Source: Gordonia polyisoprenivorans NBRC 16320 = JCM 10675
Lineage (GTDB): Bacteria > Actinomycetota > Actinomycetes > Mycobacteriales > Mycobacteriaceae
Direction of reading: 5' to 3'
Assembly: GCF_000241325.1 (NCBI RefSeq)
Contig: NZ_BAEI01000011.1
Location: 186,001-250,000 of the forward strand
Length of the DNA stretch: 64,000 nt
Every line of letters starts with the position of its first letter. Position 1 is the stretch's first letter. Positions 25,101 through 35,099 of the stretch are shown piece by piece. The notes under the pieces are model-generated. The model did no database searches and had not been told where the DNA came from. It saw only the letters and a program-made list of their open reading frames with translations. The position numbers and the translations under genes were made by a program.

Positions 25101-25907
25101 ATGGCCAATGCCACCACGCGTGGCGCCGACAAGATCGCGCAAGCCGGAACGAGTGCACTTGCCCAGGCGGGCAACATCGTCCAGCTGTTCGTCGACGTCG
25201 CGCGTCAGACCTTCGTACGGCCCTTCCAGTGGCGCGAGTTCATCCAGCAGGCCTGGTTCATCGCCAGCGTCACGATCCTGCCGACGGCGCTCATCGCGAT
25301 CCCGTTCGGCGCGATCGTCTCGCTGCAGACCGGTTCGCTGATCAAGCAGCTCGGTGCCGAGTCGTACACGGGTGCGGCGAGTGTGCTGGTGGTGATCCAA
25401 CAGGGATCGCCACTGGTGACCTCGCTGCTGGTCGCCGGCGCCGCCGGGTCGGCGGTCGCCGCCGACCTCGGTTCGCGCACCATCCGCGAGGAGATCGACG
25501 CGATGGAGGTGCTGGGCATCAACCCGGTCCAGCGCCTGGTGGTTCCGCGTGTGCTGGCGATGATCCTGGTCGCCGTGCTGCTCAACGGCCTCGTTGCGGT
25601 CGTCGGTATCGGCGGCGGCTACTTCTTCAACGTCATCGTCCAGGACGGCACCCCGGGCGCCTATCTGGCGTCGTTCGGTGCCCTCGCACAGCTTCCCGAC
25701 CTGTGGATCTCGACGATCAAGGCCGCGATCTTCGGTGTGCTCGCCGGGGTCATCGCCGCCTACAAGGGACTCAATCCCAAGGGCGGCCCCAAGGGTGTCG
25801 GTGACGCGGTCAATCAGAGCGTGGTCATCACCTTCCTGCTGCTGTTCCTTGCCAACCTGATCATCACGGCGGTCTACCTGCAGATCGTCCCGCCGAAGGG
25901 AAGTTAG
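25101..25907 (+). CDS. yrbEA: YrbE/MlaE family permease, first subunit
   Basis: A 268-residue MlaE-type permease with about five to six hydrophobic segments. It includes FIASVTILPTALIAIPFGAIV, the cytoplasmic coupling motif TIREEIDAMEVLGINPVQRLVVPR that contacts MceG, and an N-terminal amphipathic segment. It pairs with the next protein as the inner-membrane core of the Mce importer. It follows mceG by 6 bp and precedes yrbEB by 2 bp. Confidence 0.93.
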   Translation: MANATTRGADKIAQAGTSALAQAGNIVQLFVDVARQTFVRPFQWREFIQQAWFIASVTILPTALIAIPFGAIVSLQTGSLIKQLGAESYTGAASVLVVIQQGSPLVTSLLVAGAAGSAVAADLGSRTIREEIDAMEVLGINPVQRLVVPRVLAMILVAVLLNGLVAVVGIGGGYFFNVIVQDGTPGAYLASFGALAQLPDLWISTIKAAIFGVLAGVIAAYKGLNPKGGPKGVGDAVNQSVVITFLLLFLANLIITAVYLQIVPPKGS

Positions 25908-25909
25908 GC

Positions 25910-26788
25910 GTGTCCGGTGGTGGCGGAGTGACGATCGCCAAGAGTCGTCCCGAGTATTACTTCTACGAAGCACGCAAACTGGCCGGAAAGCCGTTGAAGG
26001 TACTCGACGGTGCGGGCGAGCAGATGTCCTTCTACGGACGGACGTTGGCGTGGATCCCGAAGACGCTCGTGCACTACACGCGCGAGGTGCTGCGTCTGCT
26101 GGCCGAGGTGGCCTTCGGTACCGGCGGCCTGGCCGTCGTCGCGGGCACCGTCGGCGTGATGGTGTTGATGTCGGGGTTCACCGGCGTCGTCGTCGGTTTG
26201 CAGGGATATTCGGCGCTCGACCAGATCGGTTCGCAGGCGCTGACCGGCTTCCTGTCGGCCTACGTCAACACCCGTGAGGTGGCACCCCTGGTCGCGGGGC
26301 TGGCGTTGTCGGCGACGGTCGGGTGCGGTTTCACCGCACAGCTCGGTGCCATGCGCATCTCCGAGGAGATCGACGCCCTGGAATCGATGGCGGTGCCGTC
26401 GATCCCGTTCCTGGTGTCCACACGTGTGATCGCCGGTTTCATCGCGGTCATCCCGCTCTACGTGCTCGGTCTGCTCGCGTCGTATCTGGCCTCCCGGGAG
26501 ATCACGGTCATCTTCAACGGCCAGTCCGCGGGCAACTACGACCACTACTTCAACTTGTTCCTGCCACCGGCCGACGTGCTGTGGTCCTTCGGCAAGGTGC
26601 TGATCTTCGCGTTCGTCATCATCCTGGTGCACTGCTATTACGGCTACTACGCCAGCGGGGGTCCCGCGGGCGTCGGCGTGGCGGTGGGGCACGCCGTTCG
26701 TGCCGCACTCGTCCTGATCGCGGTGCTCGACTTCTTCCTCGGACTGGCGATCTGGGGCACCACCACGACCGTCAGAGTGGGAGGCTGA
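25910..26788 (+). CDS. yrbEB: YrbE/MlaE family permease, second subunit
   Basis: A 292-residue paralogue of the preceding permease, with the matching coupling helix RISEEIDALESMAVPSIPFLVSTR and VMVLMSGFTGVVVGLQGYSAL. The N-terminus is longer (KSRPEYYFYEARKLAGKPL). GTG start, 2 bp after the first permease. With it and MceG it makes the transporter engine of the Mce complex. It ends 3 bp before mceA. Confidence 0.93.
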   Translation: MSGGGGVTIAKSRPEYYFYEARKLAGKPLKVLDGAGEQMSFYGRTLAWIPKTLVHYTREVLRLLAEVAFGTGGLAVVAGTVGVMVLMSGFTGVVVGLQGYSALDQIGSQALTGFLSAYVNTREVAPLVAGLALSATVGCGFTAQLGAMRISEEIDALESMAVPSIPFLVSTRVIAGFIAVIPLYVLGLLASYLASREITVIFNGQSAGNYDHYFNLFLPPADVLWSFGKVLIFAFVIILVHCYYGYYASGGPAGVGVAVGHAVRAALVLIAVLDFFLGLAIWGTTTTVRVGG

Positions 26789-26791
26789 TCG

Positions 26792-28120
26792 ATGGGGACC
26801 GTGCGCCGCAGACTCCTCGGCGTCGCCTTCCTGGTCGTCGTCGCGCTGTTCTTCGCGGTGACGATCATGAAGTTCAACAAGACGTTCACCGACTTCACGA
26901 CCGTCACGCTCACCACCGACGCCGTCGGCAACGCGCTGCCCGCGAATGCCGACGTCAAGGCCCGCGGGGTCGTCGTCGGCGAGGTCCGCAGTATCTCACC
27001 GGCGCCGAACGGTTCGGTCGACGTCGAATTGGGGCTCAACCCCGACATGGCCAAGCAGATCCCGCAGGCGACCACCGCGCGAATCCTGCCCAAGACGCTG
27101 TTCGGCGAGCGCTACGTCGATCTGCAGCTGCCCGCCGCCGGCGGACCGGGGCTGCAAAACGGTGACGTCATCGCAACCGACAAGAGCGGTAACGCGCAGG
27201 AGCTGCAGCAACTGTTCGACAAGCTGCTGCCGGTCCTGCAGGCCATCCCGCCGCAGGATCTCAACGTGACCCTGACGTCGCTGTCGCAGGCCCTGCAGGG
27301 CCGCGGCGAGGAGCTCGGCACCACCATCGACAACCTCAACAAGGTGTTCGTCGGCATCAACGGGGTACTGCCTGACCTGCAGGGCACCCTGCGGGGCTTG
27401 GCGAGTTTCTCGCAGACCTACTCCCAGGCGCTGCCCGACGTCATCGACGCCCTCGACAACTTCCGCACCACGTCGAACACCATCGTGGAGCGGCAAGGTG
27501 ACCTGCGGACGTTGATCGCCACCCTCGGGGTCGCGGCCACCGACACCACCGGCTGGTTGCAGCAGAACGGAAACAACCTCGTCGACCTGTTCGTCGATTC
27601 CGAGCAGTTGCTCACCGGACTGGCCAAGCAGTCGCCGACCTTCCAGTGCACCTTCCACAACTTCGCGACCCTGATCCCGGAGTCGCAGAAGATCGTCGGT
27701 GCCGGCACCGCCAATCCCGGTGTGCGCGTGAACCTGCAGTTCGTGAACCCCCGCGGACGCTATCTCCCGAACCAGGACGAGCCGCGGTTCTTCGACACCG
27801 ATCCGCCCGCGGTCTGCTATGAGCCGCCGACCAACGGCCGCCCGTTCCCGCAGTACCCCGGCGGTGGACTGGCCGACGGCTCCTACCAGCCGCCGTCGCG
27901 TAACCCCGGCCCGCGGACGATGCCGAGTCTGCCGCAGCCGCAGTTCACCACCACCCCGGTCGGACTGATCAAGCCCTCGCCGTTCGACGACCCGTCATTC
28001 CGGACCCAGCTGAAGCTGATCTATGGCTCGGCCAGCGGTACCCGCCCGGACGACGTCCCGACCTGGGTCACCATGATCGGTGGTCCGGCGCTGGCCGGCG
28101 CGGAGGTGCACATCCAGTGA
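26792..28120 (+). CDS. mceA: Mce family protein MceA
   Basis: A 442-residue Mce protein: one N-terminal transmembrane segment (residues ~6-25), then the MlaD/Mce domain (VTLTTDAVGNALPANADVKARGVVVGEVRSI) and a long helical region with TGWLQQNGNNLVDLF. A Pro-rich C-terminal tail follows (YPGGGLADGSYQPPSRNPGP). In the known Mce1 and Mce4 systems the six subunits form a hetero-hexameric tunnel carrying lipid across the periplasm. Start ATG, 3 bp after yrbEB. Confidence 0.93.
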   Translation: MGTVRRRLLGVAFLVVVALFFAVTIMKFNKTFTDFTTVTLTTDAVGNALPANADVKARGVVVGEVRSISPAPNGSVDVELGLNPDMAKQIPQATTARILPKTLFGERYVDLQLPAAGGPGLQNGDVIATDKSGNAQELQQLFDKLLPVLQAIPPQDLNVTLTSLSQALQGRGEELGTTIDNLNKVFVGINGVLPDLQGTLRGLASFSQTYSQALPDVIDALDNFRTTSNTIVERQGDLRTLIATLGVAATDTTGWLQQNGNNLVDLFVDSEQLLTGLAKQSPTFQCTFHNFATLIPESQKIVGAGTANPGVRVNLQFVNPRGRYLPNQDEPRFFDTDPPAVCYEPPTNGRPFPQYPGGGLADGSYQPPSRNPGPRTMPSLPQPQFTTTPVGLIKPSPFDDPSFRTQLKLIYGSASGTRPDDVPTWVTMIGGPALAGAEVHIQ

Positions 28121-29199
28121 AATCCGTTGTGGGACCGCTGATCAAACTGATCACGTTCGCGGTGATCACCGTGCTCGCGACCAGTCTTCTCGCCCTGACG
28201 ATCGCCAACGCCGGTGGCGACGGCGACAGCAAGTACAGCGCCGTGTTCGACGACGCCGCCCTGCTCAACAAGGGCGACGACGTGCGTATCGCCGGTGTGC
28301 GCGTCGGTCAGGTCACCGACGTCGCGGTGTACGACCAGAACAAGGCGATGGTGAAGTTCAACATCAACCGGTCGTCGCTGCCGCAGGGTGCGCAGCTCTA
28401 CATCCGCTACCGCAACCTCACCGGCCTGCGCTACCTGGCCGTCGAGCGGGGTGCGGGTACCTCCGATGCGACCGTGGCACCGGGCTTCACCTTCGGCACC
28501 GACCCGAACGTGCGCGACACGCATCCAGCGGTGAATCTCACCGAGTTGTTCAACGGGTTCAAACCGCTGTTCCGTCAGCTCTCGGCCACCGACGTCAACA
28601 ACCTCGCCGACCAGATCATCAAGATCTTCCAGGGCGAGGAGGGCAGCATCTCCACGTTGATCTCGAGCACCTCGTCGCTGACGAACTCGCTGGCCGACCG
28701 CGACAAGGTGATCGGTGAGCTCATCACCAACCTGACATCGGTGCTCAACACCGTCAATCGCAACGACGCGAACTTCAAGTCGCTCCTGGACAACACCGAG
28801 CAACTCGTGACCGGCCTTGCGGCGCAACGCGGTTCGGTCGGATCGGCGATCGCCTCGGTGTCGAATCTGACGACGGTGACCGCCTCGATCCTGTCGCAGA
28901 CCAGACCGTCGATCCAGGGTGACATCGCGGGTCTGAAGTCACTGGCCGACCAGATCAACGCGCGCAACAAGGACGTGAACGAGATCCTGAACAATCTGCC
29001 GGTCAAGCTCCAGAAGATCGGCCGCGCGGCGACCTTCGGGTCGTGGTTCCAGTTCTATCTGTGCGGCATCGACGTCGTGGCGGGCAACGGTAAGTCGACC
29101 CTGCTGACCCAGCCGGCGGTGCCGTTGCCCGACATCAATCATGTGCTCTACACCAGCGCGGCGACCCGCTGCTGGAAAGACAACAGGCCAGGGGGGTGA
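28117..29199 (+). CDS. mceB: Mce family protein MceB
   Basis: A 360-residue Mce subunit with an N-terminal membrane segment (LIKLITFAVITVLATSLLALTIA), a Mce domain (YSAVFDDAALLNKGDDVRIAGVRVGQVTDVAV), and a helical needle region. It ends with a short domain containing two cysteines (FQFYLCGIDV and [11 protein letters not shown]), as in MceB orthologues. The GTG start overlaps the mceA stop (GTGA). Confidence 0.93.
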   Translation: MKSVVGPLIKLITFAVITVLATSLLALTIANAGGDGDSKYSAVFDDAALLNKGDDVRIAGVRVGQVTDVAVYDQNKAMVKFNINRSSLPQGAQLYIRYRNLTGLRYLAVERGAGTSDATVAPGFTFGTDPNVRDTHPAVNLTELFNGFKPLFRQLSATDVNNLADQIIKIFQGEEGSISTLISSTSSLTNSLADRDKVIGELITNLTSVLNTVNRNDANFKSLLDNTEQLVTGLAAQRGSVGSAIASVSNLTTVTASILSQTRPSIQGDIAGLKSLADQINARNKDVNEILNNLPVKLQKIGRAATFGSWFQFYLCGIDVVAGNGKSTLLTQPAVPLPDINHVLYTSAATRCWKDNRPGG

Positions 29200-30302
29200 G
29201 AGACGAGATGACGGATAACAGCAACCCCGGTAACGGCGCGGGCGATACCGGCGCGCGGGCACCGAAGAAGTCCCATCCGCATCGCCGCTTCGGCGGTCGG
29301 CGCAGTCCGGTCTCCATCGGCGGGATCGGCATCCTGATCCTGCTGATGGCCGCGGTCTCCGCGTTCTATCTGACCTCTCTCCCGCTGGTCGGGCAGGCGG
29401 CCACCTATACCGCGAAGTTCACCGAGGCCGCAGGCCTCAAGGCGGGCAACGAGGTCCGCGTCGCCGGCGTCAAGGTCGGCGAGGTCAAGGACGTGACCCT
29501 CGACGGCGACCGGGTCGACGTCAGGTTCCGGGTGTCCAACACCTGGATCGGTAACCAGACGCAGGCGTCCATCCAGATCAAGACGGTGCTGGGACAGAAG
29601 TACCTGAGCCTCAATCCGCGTGGCAGCAAGCAGGCCGATCCCGATGTGCCGCTGACCGATACGGTCTCGCCGTACGACGTCATCGAGGCGTTCTCCGACG
29701 CGACGACCCAGATCGAGGACCTCGACACCAACCAGTTGGCGCAGTCGATGCGCTCGCTCTCGGACGCCTTCTCCGGTACCGCGGGTGACATGGGGCCGGC
29801 GCTCGACGGCATCGCGCGGTTGTCGAACACCATCGCCAGCCGTGACCAAGAGGTGCAGAAGCTGTTGCAGGCCACCAAGGACACCTCCAAGATCCTCGCC
29901 GACCGCAACCAGACCTTCGTGCGGCTGATCGCCGGTGCCGGGCAGTTGCTCGACGAACTCAACAACCGGCAGAAGAACATCTCGGCACTGCTCGCCACGA
30001 CGACGACGCTGTCGACGGCGTTGACCGGCATCGTGCGTGACAACGAGGCGCAGATCGGGCCCGCGCTCGACTCGCTCAAGGGCGTGAACGAACTGCTGAC
30101 CAAGCAGAACGCCAACCTGCGCGCGACGATCACGAACATGGCGCCGTTCTATCGGCTCTACGCCAACGTGCTCGGCAACGGTCGGTGGTTCGAGTCGGTG
30201 GTCACCAACCTGCTGCCCCCGGCGCTGCCGCAGCAGAACACCACCCGACTGCCCAACAAGCAGGCCAACCAGAACAACGGCGGAACGGGGGCCACCGGAT
30301 GA
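29196..30302 (+). CDS. mceC: Mce family protein MceC
   Basis: A 368-residue Mce subunit. A ~40-residue basic cytoplasmic N-terminus precedes the membrane segment ([20 protein letters not shown]). The Mce domain has [25 protein letters not shown], then the helical region, and a C-terminal Asn/Gln-rich tail. GTG at 29196 overlaps the mceB stop; ATG at 29208 (MTDNSNPG) is an alternative start. Confidence 0.92.
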   Translation: MRDEMTDNSNPGNGAGDTGARAPKKSHPHRRFGGRRSPVSIGGIGILILLMAAVSAFYLTSLPLVGQAATYTAKFTEAAGLKAGNEVRVAGVKVGEVKDVTLDGDRVDVRFRVSNTWIGNQTQASIQIKTVLGQKYLSLNPRGSKQADPDVPLTDTVSPYDVIEAFSDATTQIEDLDTNQLAQSMRSLSDAFSGTAGDMGPALDGIARLSNTIASRDQEVQKLLQATKDTSKILADRNQTFVRLIAGAGQLLDELNNRQKNISALLATTTTLSTALTGIVRDNEAQIGPALDSLKGVNELLTKQNANLRATITNMAPFYRLYANVLGNGRWFESVVTNLLPPALPQQNTTRLPNKQANQNNGGTGATG

Positions 30303-31651
30303 CCACCGCACCGGATCTGACGAACACCTCCGGCCCCGGCCGGTGGTTCACCCCGCGCCACATCGTCTACATCGTGTTCGGCGTGATCATCGCGCTGATC
30401 GTCGCGGGGGTGTTGTGGTGGGCCTTCTCGCTGATCGGCACCACCAAGGTGACCGCCACCTTCCACCGCTCCGTCGGAATCTATGAGGGCACCGACGTCC
30501 GCGTCCTCGGGGTGTCGGTGGGCAAGGTGGATTCCGTTGAGCCCGAAGGTGATTCGGTCAAGGTGACGATGACGGTGGACCGTGGTGTGGATCTGCCCGC
30601 CGACGTCAAGGCCGTTCAGATCATCCCGTCGGTGGTCGCCGACCGCTTCGTCCAGCTGACGCCCGCCTACTCCGGCGGACCCAAGGCCGGCAAGGACGTC
30701 ACCCTCGGACTCGACAAGACGATGGTCCCCGTCGAGATCGACCAGGTCTATTCGAGTGTGCAGAAACTGTCCGAGGCGCTCGGCCCTGACGGCGCCAACA
30801 GCAAGGGAGCGGTGAGCCAGCTCATCACCACCGGTGCCGACAACCTGCAGGGCAACGGTGAGAAGCTCGGCGCCGCGATCGAGAATCTCTCGAAGGCCAG
30901 TACCACCCTGTCGGACTCGCACGGCGACCTGTTCGACACCGTCAAGAACCTCAACACCTTCGTCGGCGCGCTGCGTGAGAACGACTCCCAGGTGCGCCAG
31001 TTCAACACGCAGATGGCCGATTTCAACAGCTTCCTCGCCGGTGAACGCCAGCAGCTCGCGACCGCGCTGAACAAGTTGTCGATCGCCCTCGGCGACGTCG
31101 CCGGGTTCATCCAGGACAACCGCGAACAGATCGGTCAGACGCTGAAGGATCTACAGCCGACGACGCAGGCGCTGCTCGACACCAAGACGTCGCTGAAGGA
31201 GATCCTGACGGTGCTCCCGCTGACGCTGAGCAACCTGATCAACGCCTACGACGCCGAGTCCGGCACGCTCGCGATGCGACTGACGATCCCCGATCTGCAG
31301 AATCTGCTTGCGGCGCAGTGCAAGTTCCTCGACCTCGGTCAGCTGCTGCCGGGCAACCCGGCCGCCACCCAGTTCAGCGACACCCTCGCGCCGCTGATCA
31401 ATCAGTGCACCAACATCGCCAACCAGGTCAACGACAAGGTCCTCACCCCGATCCTGCCCATCCTGCCGTTCGGCATCATGAGCAACGGCAAGTTGCAGCA
31501 GTATCCGGTCCCGGGCACCGTGCCCGGTACCCCGGACCCGCGGCTGAATCCGGGGCCGAGCACGGGCCGTACGCCGGCCTCGACCACCGCACGGCCGTCG
31601 ACGAGCCGCCCGGCGTCGACGACGGCCCGACCGGGAACGGGGGGCAACTGA
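30299..31651 (+). CDS. mceD: Mce family protein MceD
   Basis: A 450-residue Mce subunit with a membrane segment at residues ~22-44 and a Mce domain ([24 protein letters not shown]). A long helical region carries [13 protein letters not shown] and [13 protein letters not shown] phrases. The Pro/Thr/Ser-rich tail ([13 protein letters not shown] repeats) looks disordered. The ATG overlaps the mceC stop (ATGA); longer in-frame starts are shadows. Confidence 0.93.
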   Translation: MTTAPDLTNTSGPGRWFTPRHIVYIVFGVIIALIVAGVLWWAFSLIGTTKVTATFHRSVGIYEGTDVRVLGVSVGKVDSVEPEGDSVKVTMTVDRGVDLPADVKAVQIIPSVVADRFVQLTPAYSGGPKAGKDVTLGLDKTMVPVEIDQVYSSVQKLSEALGPDGANSKGAVSQLITTGADNLQGNGEKLGAAIENLSKASTTLSDSHGDLFDTVKNLNTFVGALRENDSQVRQFNTQMADFNSFLAGERQQLATALNKLSIALGDVAGFIQDNREQIGQTLKDLQPTTQALLDTKTSLKEILTVLPLTLSNLINAYDAESGTLAMRLTIPDLQNLLAAQCKFLDLGQLLPGNPAATQFSDTLAPLINQCTNIANQVNDKVLTPILPILPFGIMSNGKLQQYPVPGTVPGTPDPRLNPGPSTGRTPASTTARPSTSRPASTTARPGTGGN

Positions 31652-31652
31652 C

Positions 31653-32975
31653 ATGGGGTACGAGACGAAGCGCTCGCGCCGTTCGCTGCGTACTCGGTTG
31701 ACCGGGACATTGGGCGGTCGGTTGACCGGAGCACTGCTGAGCCTGGCCACCGTGGTGCTGGTGGCCGGTTGCGGCAGCAACGGCATCCAGTCGATCCCGC
31801 TGCCCGGTGGCGTCGACGTCGGCGACAACCCGCGGACCTACACCATCCAGTTCAGCGACATCCTGGACCTGGTCCCGCAGTCGATGGTGAAGCAGAACGG
31901 CGTCGCCGTCGGCCGCGTCACCAAGGTCGAGGTCCCCGACAACGAGTGGTACGCGCTGGTCACCATCAAGGTGAAGCACGAGATCGACCTGTCCGACCAG
32001 GCGCAGGCGGCGGTCCAGCAGACCAGTCTTCTCGGCGAGAAGTTCGTGGCCCTCGACGACCCGGCGGAGGCCGGCAACGCGCCGCGCCAGCCCGACGGCC
32101 AGCCGATCCCGCTGGCCCGGACCCGCACCGCCACCGACATCGAGCAGGTGCTCGGCGCGTTGTCGATGTTGCTCAACGGTGGTGGCATCAACCAGCTGGA
32201 GCCCATCGTCACCGAGCTCAACAAGGCCTTCGACGGCCGCGCGAACAACGTCAAGAGCTTGCTGAACAACGCCTCGGAGCTCATCTCGGGTCTCAACAAG
32301 CAGCGCGACGACATCATCAGCGCGATCGACGGGCTCAACACGCTCTCGGCGCGGGCCAATGCGCAGACCGATCAGATCAACCGCATCCTGCAGCAGTTGC
32401 CCGCCGGTATCGCCGTCCTCGAGCAACAGCGCCCGCAGTTCGTCGACCTGTTGACCAAGCTCGACAAACTCGGGCAGGTGGGCACCGACGTCCTCGGTCG
32501 CGCCCGCGAGTCGATGATCACCGATCTCAAGGCGCTGCGACCAGTGTTGACCGAATTGTCCAAGGCCGCACCGGATCTCATCACCGCCGCGCCGCTGATG
32601 CTGACCCACCCGTTCCCCGACTCGCTGCTGCCCGCGGTGCAGGGTGACTCGACCAACCTGTTCATGACGTTGGATCTGCGGACCCTGAATCAGCTCGAGG
32701 CGCTCGGTGTGGGTCAGGGCAACCCGGTCTATTCGCCGCCGGAGCGGCACAACGTGCCGGTGAACCCGTCGAACCCCTACTACAAGGGCAACGGGCCACG
32801 CTACGGCTGGCCGACGATCACCCTGTTGCCGCCGGCCGCGAACTCGCGCCCGGGCCCCAACACGCCACCGTCGGGCGGCACGTACCCGGCCAACCCGGCG
32901 TCGTTCGCCCCGGTCCCCGCTCAGGGACAGGGACTCCTGGACAAGACGCTCGCACAGATGGGGGTGGGCGCATGA
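31653..32975 (+). CDS. mceE: Mce family lipoprotein MceE (LprK/LprN-like)
   Basis: A 440-residue lipoprotein Mce subunit. The signal sequence ends in lipobox LVAGC with Cys40, which is the hallmark of the E subunit. The Mce domain contains YTIQFSDILDLVPQSMVKQNGVAVGRVTKV. The C-terminal ~100 residues are Pro/Asn-rich (YSPPERHNVPVNPSNPYYKG). It should be anchored on the outer face of the inner membrane and cap the Mce tunnel. It starts 1 bp after the mceD stop. Confidence 0.94.
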   Translation: MGYETKRSRRSLRTRLTGTLGGRLTGALLSLATVVLVAGCGSNGIQSIPLPGGVDVGDNPRTYTIQFSDILDLVPQSMVKQNGVAVGRVTKVEVPDNEWYALVTIKVKHEIDLSDQAQAAVQQTSLLGEKFVALDDPAEAGNAPRQPDGQPIPLARTRTATDIEQVLGALSMLLNGGGINQLEPIVTELNKAFDGRANNVKSLLNNASELISGLNKQRDDIISAIDGLNTLSARANAQTDQINRILQQLPAGIAVLEQQRPQFVDLLTKLDKLGQVGTDVLGRARESMITDLKALRPVLTELSKAAPDLITAAPLMLTHPFPDSLLPAVQGDSTNLFMTLDLRTLNQLEALGVGQGNPVYSPPERHNVPVNPSNPYYKGNGPRYGWPTITLLPPAANSRPGPNTPPSGGTYPANPASFAPVPAQGQGLLDKTLAQMGVGA

Positions 32976-34255
32976 TCGGCAAGCTCGCCAAGATCCAGCT
33001 GGTGGTGTTCGCCGTCGTCGGCATCGTCGCGATCGTCTACGTCGGTGCGAAATACGCGCGGCTCGACAAGCTCGCCGGCATCGGCAATTACACGGTGACC
33101 GCGGAGATGCAGCAGTCCGGCGGTATCTTCACCAACGCCGAGGTCACCTACATGGGCATCCCCGTCGGCCGGGTGGGCGCGATGACGCTGACCGCCGACG
33201 GCGTCGACGTCAAACTCGACCTCAACTCCGGTGGTCCCAAGATCCCGGCGTCGTCGAAGGCCGTCGTCGCCGAGCGGTCGGCGATCGGTGAGCAGTTCAT
33301 CGACCTGCAGCCGTCGGGGTCGACGTCCGGGCCGTATCTGGGGAACGGGTCGACGATCTCACCCGACAACGTCTCGATCCCGGCGCCGCTCGAGGATGTC
33401 GTCGCCTCGGCCATCAACTTCACCAATTCGATCCCGATCGACGATCTGCACACGGTGATCACCGAACTCGGCAAGGCCTTCAACGGGCAGGGTGACAATC
33501 TGTCCCGTCTCGTCGATTCGCTGAACACGCTCGCCAAGGCGGGCGCGGACAACCTGCCGCAGACGATCTCGCTGATCCAGAACTCCGATGTGGTGCTCTC
33601 CACCCAGGCCGATCAGTCCGATGCGATCCTGACGTGGTCGCGCAACCTGAACCTGATCACCGCCACGCTCGCGTCGTCGGATCCCGATCTGCGACGTCTG
33701 CTCACCACGGGCACGGCGTCGGCGACCCAGATCTCGGCGCTGATCCAGAAGAACGGCGGCGATCTGAGCAAGGTGGTCGGCGACCTGTCCGAGGTGTCGC
33801 GCACGATCCAACCCGCGACGTACATGACCTCAGGGACGTTCGCGATGCTCTCGGCGCTCTCGGCGGGCAGCCACAGCCCGGCACCCGGCGACGGGCAGAT
33901 CCACTTCGGCATCGTGCTCGAGACCAACAACCCGCCGGCGTGCACCAAGGGGTACGAGAGCACGTACAAGATGATCGACGAGATCAAGAAGAAGGACCCG
34001 ACCTTCGACATCCGCTACGACGATTTCCCGTTCAACACGAACGCGTCGTGTGATGTGCCGTTCGGTAATCCGACGGGTGTGCGCAGCGCCGACCGCGTGC
34101 AGTACGCCAACCCCGACACCCCGCAACCGTGGGACAACACGCCCAAGAAGGACCCCGACAAACTGAACCTCAATCCGCTGGCCACCCAGCTCGCCTACCT
34201 GTTGGGTGTGCGACCGGTGAACCCCGGTGGATTCGGGTACGGCGTCGGCCAGTGA
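32972..34255 (+). CDS. mceF: Mce family protein MceF
   Basis: A 427-residue Mce subunit with a very short N-terminus, one membrane segment (IQLVVFAVVGIVAIVYVGAKY), the Mce domain (MQQSGGIFTNAEVTYMGIPVGRVGAM), the helical region, and a C-terminal domain with two cysteines (NPPACTKGYEST and NASCDVPFG). The ATG overlaps the mceE stop (ATGA). It closes the core mce operon; 106 bp separate it from the associated genes. Confidence 0.93.
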   Translation: MIGKLAKIQLVVFAVVGIVAIVYVGAKYARLDKLAGIGNYTVTAEMQQSGGIFTNAEVTYMGIPVGRVGAMTLTADGVDVKLDLNSGGPKIPASSKAVVAERSAIGEQFIDLQPSGSTSGPYLGNGSTISPDNVSIPAPLEDVVASAINFTNSIPIDDLHTVITELGKAFNGQGDNLSRLVDSLNTLAKAGADNLPQTISLIQNSDVVLSTQADQSDAILTWSRNLNLITATLASSDPDLRRLLTTGTASATQISALIQKNGGDLSKVVGDLSEVSRTIQPATYMTSGTFAMLSALSAGSHSPAPGDGQIHFGIVLETNNPPACTKGYESTYKMIDEIKKKDPTFDIRYDDFPFNTNASCDVPFGNPTGVRSADRVQYANPDTPQPWDNTPKKDPDKLNLNPLATQLAYLLGVRPVNPGGFGYGVGQ

Positions 34256-34347
34256 CGAAACACGCTGGATGACGGGCTGTTCCCGGCCCGCCGACGACGC
34301 CTGTTCGACGATGAAGGAGCGATTGGCAACCTCTCAGGTCCAATCGT

Positions 34348-34353
34348 TACAGT
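34348..34353 (+). promoter_or_regulatory. -10 element of a probable leaderless promoter (first Mce-associated gene)
   Basis: TACAGT ends 8 nt before the ATG at 34362, and no Shine-Dalgarno sequence is present. TTGGCA at 34323-34328 (19-nt spacer) could be the -35. This would allow the associated genes to be transcribed apart from mceG-mceF. Confidence 0.5.
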
Positions 34354-34361
34354 GACGCGCG

Positions 34362-35099
34362 ATGACGACGAAGAGTGACCCGAAGCGGTCCCGTACGCCC
34401 CGGCAGGGGACCGACGAACCCGGTGCGGCGGGCGGACGAAACCCCGCTGCCGGTACCGCGGCCGACAAGAACGGGCCGACACCGCGCAATGCCGCGATGC
34501 TGCGCAACATTCTGGGCGTGGTGATGATCGGCGTACTGGTCGCCGCGATCGCATGCGTCGGCTGGTTCGGGTATCGGGCCTATGAGGCCTACGCGGTGGC
34601 GGCGCCGACGCAGCAGGCACGCGACGATGCGACGGGAGCCGCCGAGCAGGCGATGCTCAACGTCACCACGATCGATCCCAAGAACATGAACACCTTCAAC
34701 CAGCGGCTGCAGAGCAGTTTCGCCGGTGACGCCCTCGATCAGGTCCGCCAGCAGGTGGCCGGCACGCTCGACCCGCAGCTCCAGCAGGCCGGCAACCAGG
34801 TGGGGTCGACGACCTCGCGGGTGGTGCGGTCGGCGCCGACGCAGGTGAACGCCGACGAGGGGACCGCGCAGGTCCTCGTGTACGTCGCGGTGACGGGCAA
34901 GATGCCCGGGCAGGCGTCGGAGACCCCGAACACCATGGGATTCCTGGTCGGGATGCAGAAATTCGGTGACACGTGGAAGGCGGTGAAGGTGAGTCCGCTC
35001 GACGGGATCTCCTACGCCGACGACGGATCGTCGGGTACCGGAACCGACAGCGGCGGCAGTACGCCCGCCCCGACCGGTGCACCGACAGGGGGTAACTGA
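34362..35099 (+). CDS. Mce-associated membrane protein (first)
   Basis: A 245-residue Mas-type protein with a ~45-residue charged cytoplasmic N-terminus and one membrane segment (NILGVVMIGVLVAAIACVGWFGY). An NTF2-like extracytoplasmic domain of about 130 residues follows, with TIDPKNMNTFNQRLQSSFAGDALDQVRQQV. A Ser/Gly/Thr-rich tail ends it. Mas proteins stabilise Mce complexes in mycobacteria. The ATG is set by the leaderless promoter spacing. The next Mas gene starts inside its stop. Confidence 0.88.
   Translation: MTTKSDPKRSRTPRQGTDEPGAAGGRNPAAGTAADKNGPTPRNAAMLRNILGVVMIGVLVAAIACVGWFGYRAYEAYAVAAPTQQARDDATGAAEQAMLNVTTIDPKNMNTFNQRLQSSFAGDALDQVRQQVAGTLDPQLQQAGNQVGSTTSRVVRSAPTQVNADEGTAQVLVYVAVTGKMPGQASETPNTMGFLVGMQKFGDTWKAVKVSPLDGISYADDGSSGTGTDSGGSTPAPTGAPTGGN

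Noticed and set aside
23778..25973. 731-residue antisense frame across mceG and yrbEA
   Set aside because: Arg/His/Asp-rich composition typical of reverse-strand shadows; it spans two real genes.
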